Shown here in pieces: positions 7,351 to 10,464 of a stretch of DNA of 10,464 nt. Numbering within the stretch: the stretch's first letter is position 1; every line of letters begins with the position of its first letter. The stretch covers positions 1 through 10,464 of the forward strand of contig MZGM01000025.1 in assembly GCA_002085035.1 (NCBI GenBank), given 5' to 3'. The stretch is from Candidatus Zhuqueibacterota bacterium 4484_219 (GTDB lineage Bacteria > Zhuqueibacterota > JdFR-76 > 4484-219). A program made the position numbers and the translations under genes. The notes under the pieces were generated by a model that saw nothing but the letters and a program-made list of their open reading frames with translations, searched no databases and was not told the DNA's origin.

Positions 7351-7417
7351 GTCCCGATAGAGACAAAATGTTTGTAGCAAATAAGACTGGCCATTTATTC
7401 GAAGTCCCTTTAGGGAC
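7351..7417. repeat. Pair of REP-like GTCCC...GGGAC hairpins
   Basis: GTCCCTTTAGGGAC at 7404-7417 is a perfect 6-bp inverted repeat with a 2-nt loop. GTCCCGATAGAGAC at 7351-7364 is a decayed version in the same orientation, followed by ACAAAATGTTTGTAGCAA. The two lie 39 bp apart (end to start). This arrangement looks like a REP doublet of the sort mobilised by RAYT (TnpA-REP) transposases; none is encoded in this window. Confidence 0.5.
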
Positions 7418-7479
7418 GATATCTCTTTCTTGTTTTTCATAAGATTTCCAAATCTGGATTAAATAAGTCCTGTTTAACT

Positions 7480-8436
7480 TTAACTTCTTATTCCTAACCA
7501 TGCCATATAGCCGAAATAAAGTACTACCAACCAAAATCCCTCCAACCTGCTGATACGATTTTCAGTAAGCATCAATGGGATAAGGAGAACGCTAAAAAAT
7601 GTCACTCCAATAAATTCAAGTAGGAACCCCTGATTTACAGTCAAAGGGGTTATCATGGCGGTAATGCCAATAACACTGAATATATTAAATATGTTACTTC
7701 CCACTACGTTTCCGACGCTAATATCAGGTTCTTTACGTAACGCTGCTACAGCGGAAGTAATTAACTCTGGTAGCGAAGTTCCCACTGCCACCAAGGTTAA
7801 ACCAATAAATTTATGGCTAATGCCAATGCTTTCGGCTATAGTTACTGCTGAGTGAATAACAAAATGTGCACTTACAAGTAAGGTGCCAAGCCCTAAGATA
7901 ATCAATCCACACCATTTAAGCTTAGTATTGCCATTGTTGAAAAATGTACCGTAGATTTTGCTAACTTCCGTTGCCACTTGAGGTGGTTCCCTGCGAATGA
8001 AAAAGTAATTGTAGCCAATAAACAAACAAAGACAAATAAATAAAATTAGCCCCTCAGACAATCCGACTTTTCCATTTATAGTAAAGAGATAAAGTATGAC
8101 AGGAGATAAGATCATAATAGGTATTTCCCTCTTCACCGTAGTAACGCTACACTTTAGAGGCCAAAATAATGCCGAAATTCCAAGAACCAATCCAATATTA
8201 GCAATATTACTACCGATCACATTACCTAATGCAATAGCAGATTCTTTTTTCAGCGCGGCAGTAACGCTGACAAGTAGTTCAGGTGCTGATGTGCCAAATG
8301 CCACGACTGTTAGACCAATTACCAGCGGTTTAACCCCTAAAGATTTGGCTAATCGTGATGCTCCATGCACTAACCACTCTGCACCCAGATACAATAAGAA
8401 GAATCCACCTATCAATTGGAAAATTGTAAAAACCAT
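7480..8436 (-). CDS. CaCA-family Na+/Ca2+ exchanger-like membrane protein (YrbG type)
   Basis: This 318-residue inner-membrane antiporter has the two inverted alpha repeats of the Ca2+/cation antiporter superfamily. Alpha-1 is GLTVVAFGTSAPELLVS (41-57) plus GNVIGSNIANIG (71-82). Alpha-2 is GLTLVAVGTSLPELITS (212-228) plus GNVVGSNIFNI (242-252). The ion-binding acidic residues are Glu53 and Glu224. About ten hydrophobic segments and the total length match the short prokaryotic exchangers, which lack the eukaryotic regulatory loop; residues 148-174 form the central cytoplasmic loop. The ATG at 8436 has AGGA 7 nt upstream. It lies 72 bp after pyrE and could be read from the pyr transcript, although a 16-bp palindrome at the pyrE stop may mark a separate control point. 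The counter-ion (Na+ or H+) cannot be told from sequence. Confidence 0.92.
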   Translation of the reverse strand: MVFTIFQLIGGFFLLYLGAEWLVHGASRLAKSLGVKPLVIGLTVVAFGTSAPELLVSVTAALKKESAIALGNVIGSNIANIGLVLGISALFWPLKCSVTTVKREIPIMILSPVILYLFTINGKVGLSEGLILFICLCLFIGYNYFFIRREPPQVATEVSKIYGTFFNNGNTKLKWCGLIILGLGTLLVSAHFVIHSAVTIAESIGISHKFIGLTLVAVGTSLPELITSAVAALRKEPDISVGNVVGSNIFNIFSVIGITAMITPLTVNQGFLLEFIGVTFFSVLLIPLMLTENRISRLEGFWLVVLYFGYMAWLGIRS

Positions 8437-8495
8437 GTTAATTTCCTAATTCATGGCTAAATGTAGTGCAAGAATCAATCCCACAGTTCAGAAGT

Positions 8496-8511
8496 TGAAT
8501 GACGTCATTCA
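8496..8511. promoter_or_regulatory. 16-bp perfect palindrome overlapping the pyrE stop codon
   Basis: TGAATGACGTCATTCA is identical to its reverse complement over all 16 positions. It includes the pyrE stop (8509-8511) and lies 60 bp upstream of the exchanger ATG. It has no loop and no T-run, so it is a poor terminator. A dimeric DNA-binding protein site controlling the exchanger gene is possible, but that role is a guess. Confidence 0.35.
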
Positions 8512-9120
8512 TGATGTGTCGGTTTCAGATGAGGGAAAAACCTTCTTTTTACGACTTCCTGGTCGTTCAATCGGAATATTTTTGGCGCAAAGAGGACATT
8601 CTTCAGGGGTGTAAGTTACTACTGGCATCTCCAGCACCGCATATTTTTCCAGTCCGAATTTCACCCGTCCTCCGCTACGGTCCACAATAAAACCCATACC
8701 AACCGCTTTTGCGCCTTCTTTCTGGAGCAACTTTAGCACCTCGCGCACTGATCTACCCGTAGTGAGCACATCTTCTACTATCAAAGCCTTTTCAGCAACT
8801 TCGATATCGAAACCCCTCCGTAGTACCATGACATCTTCTTCGCCGGAACGTTCCGTGAAAATGAATCGAGTTTTGAGTGCTCTGGCGACTTCATGCCCGA
8901 TGATAAGTCCTCCCAGAGCCGGAGCAATAACAAAATCAACATCCGCATCGTTGAAGTGACCAGCAATGTCCTCAGCCAGCTCTTCCGCATATTGAGGATA
9001 TTGCAGTACTTTGGCACATTGAAAATATTGTGAACTATGCAAACCAGAAGAAAGCAAAAAGTGTCCCTCTAACAAGGCTCCAGTATTCTCAAAAATCTCC
9101 AAAATTTCTTCTTGTTCCAT
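8509..9120 (-). CDS. pyrE: Orotate phosphoribosyltransferase
   Basis: This soluble enzyme of de novo pyrimidine synthesis joins orotate with PRPP to form OMP. Its 203 residues fit the family. The N-terminal helix and hood (TGALLEGHFLLSSGLHSSQYF) are present, and the PRPP-binding signature ALIVEDVLTTGRS is at 112-124 with the acidic pair Glu116-Asp117. A basic/acidic flexible-loop region lies around 91-102. The C-terminal TPEECPLCAKNIPIERPGSRK, with a CxxC pair at 175/178, is a feature I associate with one PyrE subfamily, many members of which come from thermophiles. The ATG at 9120 is preceded closely by AAAGGA. The gene starts 34 bp after pyrF ends, so the two form an operon covering the last two UMP steps. 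Confidence 0.95.
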   Translation of the reverse strand: MEQEEILEIFENTGALLEGHFLLSSGLHSSQYFQCAKVLQYPQYAEELAEDIAGHFNDADVDFVIAPALGGLIIGHEVARALKTRFIFTERSGEEDVMVLRRGFDIEVAEKALIVEDVLTTGRSVREVLKLLQKEGAKAVGMGFIVDRSGGRVKFGLEKYAVLEMPVVTYTPEECPLCAKNIPIERPGSRKKKVFPSSETDTS

Positions 9121-9154
9121 AATCCTTTCCCATTTTTAAATTAATACCCGAGTT

Positions 9155-9994
9155 TTAATTTTTCTTCCTGCTTTTTGTCACTACCTTACTGCGAATGTGA
9201 TTGATTTCATCACGCAACTTTACGGCTTGTTGGTAGGCCTGCTGGGCAAAGTCCAACTGTTGAGAGGTGTAGAGAATACTGCGTCCGGAGTTGATGATGA
9301 TACGTCCATTGTTTTGTGCTAAGCCGTAACTGATAGCTGTTTTCAGATCGCCCCCTTGTGCCCCTATGCCAGGGATTAGAAGTGGAAGATTGGGAGCAAT
9401 AGCACGAATACGTGAAATTTGCTCGGCCTGAGTAGCTCCCACCACTAACCCACAATTACCGTTAAGATTCCATTGAACCACTTTCTCCGCCACTATTTCA
9501 AATAAGAACTTCTGGTTTACCTTAAGAAACTGAAAATCTGCCGCGCCAGGATTGGAAGTCAAGCAAAGTACAAATACTCCCTTCAAGCTATCTGCCAGGA
9601 AAGGTTCGATTGCGTCAAAACCTAAATATGGATTAACAGTAACAGCATCGAAATCGAGTTCGTTAAAAAGAGCATGAGCGTATTTTCGGGAAGAATTACC
9701 AATGTCAGCTCGTTTGCCATCTGCTATTTTGAGCACCGGTGGTGGGATAAGTTCCAAAGTTTTGCGCAAAACTCTCCACCCTTGAATACCGTAAGCTTCA
9801 TAAAAAGCCAAATTCAGCTTGTAAGCACAAACCAGTTCTGCTGTAGCATTGATAATCGATTTGTTGAACTCCAGTAAAGGAGATTCAAAATCATTTAGAA
9901 ACGGCGGGATTTTTTCCACGTCGACATCCAGGCCAATAGAAAGCAGACTCCCCTGTTTTGCAATAACTTCGTCTAACCTTTCTCCAAAGTTCAT
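9155..9994 (-). CDS. pyrF: Orotidine 5'-phosphate decarboxylase, type 2
   Basis: This enzyme decarboxylates OMP to UMP, the final step of de novo pyrimidine synthesis. At 279 residues it belongs to the longer type-2 subfamily rather than the roughly 230-residue type 1. The catalytic segment is IADGKRADIGNS, with Asp92, Lys94 and Asp97 of the Lys-Asp-Lys-Asp constellation. LSIGLDVD begins the barrel at 18-25, KLNLAFYEAYG (59-69) supplies the first catalytic Lys strand, and a PGIGAQGGD phosphate-binding loop comes late. The GTVNPYLG-like segment here reads VTVNPYLGFDA. The start ATG at 9994 has CAGGAG 6 nt upstream. It is the first gene of the minus-strand run and is followed 34 bp later by pyrE. 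Confidence 0.95.
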   Translation of the reverse strand: MNFGERLDEVIAKQGSLLSIGLDVDVEKIPPFLNDFESPLLEFNKSIINATAELVCAYKLNLAFYEAYGIQGWRVLRKTLELIPPPVLKIADGKRADIGNSSRKYAHALFNELDFDAVTVNPYLGFDAIEPFLADSLKGVFVLCLTSNPGAADFQFLKVNQKFLFEIVAEKVVQWNLNGNCGLVVGATQAEQISRIRAIAPNLPLLIPGIGAQGGDLKTAISYGLAQNNGRIIINSGRSILYTSQQLDFAQQAYQQAVKLRDEINHIRSKVVTKSRKKN

Positions 9995-10023
9995 GCTTGC
10001 TCCTGGGTGAGTTTTGTTTGTTA

Positions 10024-10052
10024 AAATTAAGACAATTTAGTTAAATAATCAA
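10024..10052 (-). promoter_or_regulatory. Candidate promoter of pyrF-pyrE
   Basis: On the minus strand TTGATT (10047-10052) is followed after 17 bp by TAATTT (10024-10029). This would start transcription about 20-25 nt ahead of the pyrF ATG. The -10 hexamer matches only half of the consensus, in a generally AT-rich stretch, so the call is tentative. I see no pyrimidine-sensing attenuator in such a short leader. Confidence 0.3.
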
Positions 10053-10069
10053 CAGAAAAATTTTTGACT

Positions 10070-10097
10070 TTGATTATTGTACTTTTTTTATTATAAT
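10070..10097 (+). promoter_or_regulatory. Sigma70-type promoter pointing to the right-edge gene
   Basis: TTGATT (10070-10075) and a perfect TATAAT (10092-10097) are 16 bp apart on the plus strand, which is a good vegetative promoter. It would leave an unusually long leader of about 270 nt before the ATG at 10377. That leader contains repeat remnants and a stable hairpin. Confidence 0.45.
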
Positions 10098-10170
10098 CTT
10101 ATCACAGCAGCAATAATATTCTAAAACAGGCCGCAAAGGCTTCAGTGGGAGCTAAAACCGGACAGGGTTT

Positions 10171-10211
10171 CTTTGGGTGTCTTTGCGCCTTCTCTGGGAG
10201 CTTTGCGGTTG
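10171..10211. repeat. ctttgcg-type degenerate intergenic repeat, copy 2
   Basis: CTTTGGGTG, TCTTTGCGCC, TTCTCTGGGAG, then CTTTGCGGTT gives the same order of blocks as the element at 7278-7320, with a 1-2 bp length difference. The two are in the same orientation although about 2.9 kb apart in unrelated intergenic regions. Confidence 0.5.
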
Positions 10212-10228
10212 AACAACACAGGGTATAT

Positions 10229-10265
10229 GCTTCTGCACTATTACCCACATGAGATAGTGAGAAGC
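10229..10265. repeat. 12-bp-stem hairpin with one bulged base
   Basis: GCTTCTgCACTAT (10229-10241) pairs with ATAGTGAGAAGC (10254-10265); only G10235 is unpaired. The loop is 12 nt. On the plus strand it is followed by TAAAATAAAAA rather than a T-run, so it does not look like a rho-independent terminator. It lies in the putative leader of the plus-strand gene. It could equally be the core of a decayed mobile element between the flanking repeats. Confidence 0.5.
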
Positions 10266-10290
10266 TAAAATAAAAATTGCCACATAATTA

Positions 10291-10325
10291 ATGTCTTAAT
10301 GTCTTTGTGACTTAGTGGCGGAAGA
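10291..10325. repeat. ctttgtg-type degenerate repeat, copy 3
   Basis: TAATGTCT occurs twice in tandem just before TTGTGACTTAGTGGCGGAAG. The GTCTTTGTGACTTAGTGG core belongs to the same broad class as the two ctttgcg elements in this window but is more diverged. It ends about 50 bp before the start of the plus-strand gene. Confidence 0.35.
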
Positions 10326-10376
10326 ATTATTCAAGTTAACAGAGTTCTTCCGGATCTGGACTAAGAGGAAAGCTCT

Positions 10377-10464
10377 ATGTCTATAAAATCCAAACAATTC
10401 ATTTCCCCAGTTATTGTTTCGTCTCTTGCATTGTTATTGTACTACCTTTTCTCTGTTACAACCA
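10377..10464 (+). CDS. N-terminus of an exported or membrane protein (runs off right edge)
   Basis: An ATG at 10377 has AAGAGGAAA with GAGG ending 8 nt upstream, a good ribosome binding site. The frame is open for 29 codons to the window edge. The peptide starts MSIKSKQFISPVIV and continues SSLALLLYYLFSVTT: a short basic N-terminus followed by a hydrophobic stretch, so a signal peptide or first transmembrane helix. It is the only plus-strand gene and is divergent from pyrF. Nothing more about its function can be read from this fragment. Confidence 0.6.
   Translation, partial: MSIKSKQFISPVIVSSLALLLYYLFSVTT

Larger units (their letters stand above)
7003..7479. other. 477-bp intergenic region without a credible gene, packed with repeat remnants
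   Basis: Two open frames can be drawn here on the minus strand (7057-7440 and 7274-7534). Their translations are repeat-derived (NHKVRQEVAKIAKG, INPIYPVKK) and match no family, and the second overlaps the exchanger gene. The region instead holds, from left to right, a ggataaata/ggattaat element (7066-7090), an AT-rich hairpin (7099-7117), a 77-bp hairpin cluster (7163-7239), a ctttgcg element (7278-7320) and two REP-like hairpins (7351-7364 and 7404-7417). A small palindrome AGATTTCCAAATCT (7442-7455) follows. The promoter for the cyclophilin-protease pair is presumably between 7003 and 7065, but I see no convincing -35/-10 pair. Confidence 0.75.
9995..10376. other. Divergent intergenic region with promoters and repeat remnants
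   Basis: This 382-bp region separates pyrF (minus) from the gene starting at 10377 (plus). The first 110 bp are very AT-rich and hold candidate promoters for both directions. From about 10130 onward it holds two ctttgcg/ctttgtg-type repeat remnants and, between them, a long bulged hairpin. The 8-mers CCGCAAAG (10131-10138) and CTTTGCGG (10201-10208) are inverted copies. No protein or RNA gene is evident. Confidence 0.65.

Noticed and set aside
7057..7440. 127-residue minus-strand open frame in the intergenic gap
   Set aside because: It runs through the REP-like, ctttgcg and triple-hairpin repeats. Its translation (TTKSAKKSQRSQRAN, INPIYPVKK) is repeat-derived, and the ATG has no good ribosome binding site.
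7274..7534. 86-residue minus-strand open frame overlapping the exchanger 3' end
   Set aside because: It overlaps the exchanger C-terminus out of frame and ends in the ctttgcg repeat (NHKVRQEVAKIAKG). It has no family resemblance.

Overview
The window is a 10.5 kb piece of a moderately AT-rich bacterial chromosome. Almost every gene lies on the minus strand, with one divergent gene starting at the right edge. The best clue to the organism is the secreted subtilase: it has an LS-x-RAI-x-RR / SKWLNA propeptide and a C-terminal YPNPF...SGVYF sorting-type domain. That combination is typical of the Bacteroidota/Ignavibacteria/Calditrichota/KSB1/Cloacimonadota (FCB) lineages. A RocA-type P5C dehydrogenase, a long type-2 PyrF and many degenerate intergenic repeats (ctttgcg..., GTCCCTTTAGGGAC hairpins) fit the same group. 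I cannot name a genus.

The layout below follows the direction of minus-strand transcription, from right to left. pyrF (9155-9994) and pyrE (8509-9120), the last two steps of UMP synthesis, are followed by a CaCA-family Na+/Ca2+ exchanger-like protein (7480-8436). A 477-bp gap (7003-7479) has no credible gene and is filled with remnants of at least four repeat families. Next come a cyclophilin lipoprotein (6352-7002) and, 3 bp later, a secreted S8 protease (4582-6348). A tight cluster then follows: a PTS EIIA/PtsN-like protein (4057-4527), a TrkH/KtrB potassium channel subunit (2694-4037), an FmdE-domain protein (2228-2653) and a RocA-type aldehyde dehydrogenase (821-2165). The last of these is broken by an internal deletion of about 70 codons plus a frameshift. 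After a good promoter, the N-terminal part of an exported, probably outer-membrane beta-barrel protein runs off the left edge (1-698). On the plus strand, a hydrophobic N-terminus starts at 10377 and runs off the right edge.

Functionally the window mixes housekeeping pyrimidine synthesis, ion homeostasis (K+ uptake with a PTS-type regulator, and cation/Ca2+ exchange), envelope protein quality or secretion (PPIase and protease), and a damaged proline/glutamate catabolic gene. I see no prophage, CRISPR array, defence island, rRNA or tRNA. The points most worth a second look are the EIIA-TrkH pair without an RCK subunit in view, the clean internal deletion in the P5C dehydrogenase, and the dense repeat island at 7066-7455.
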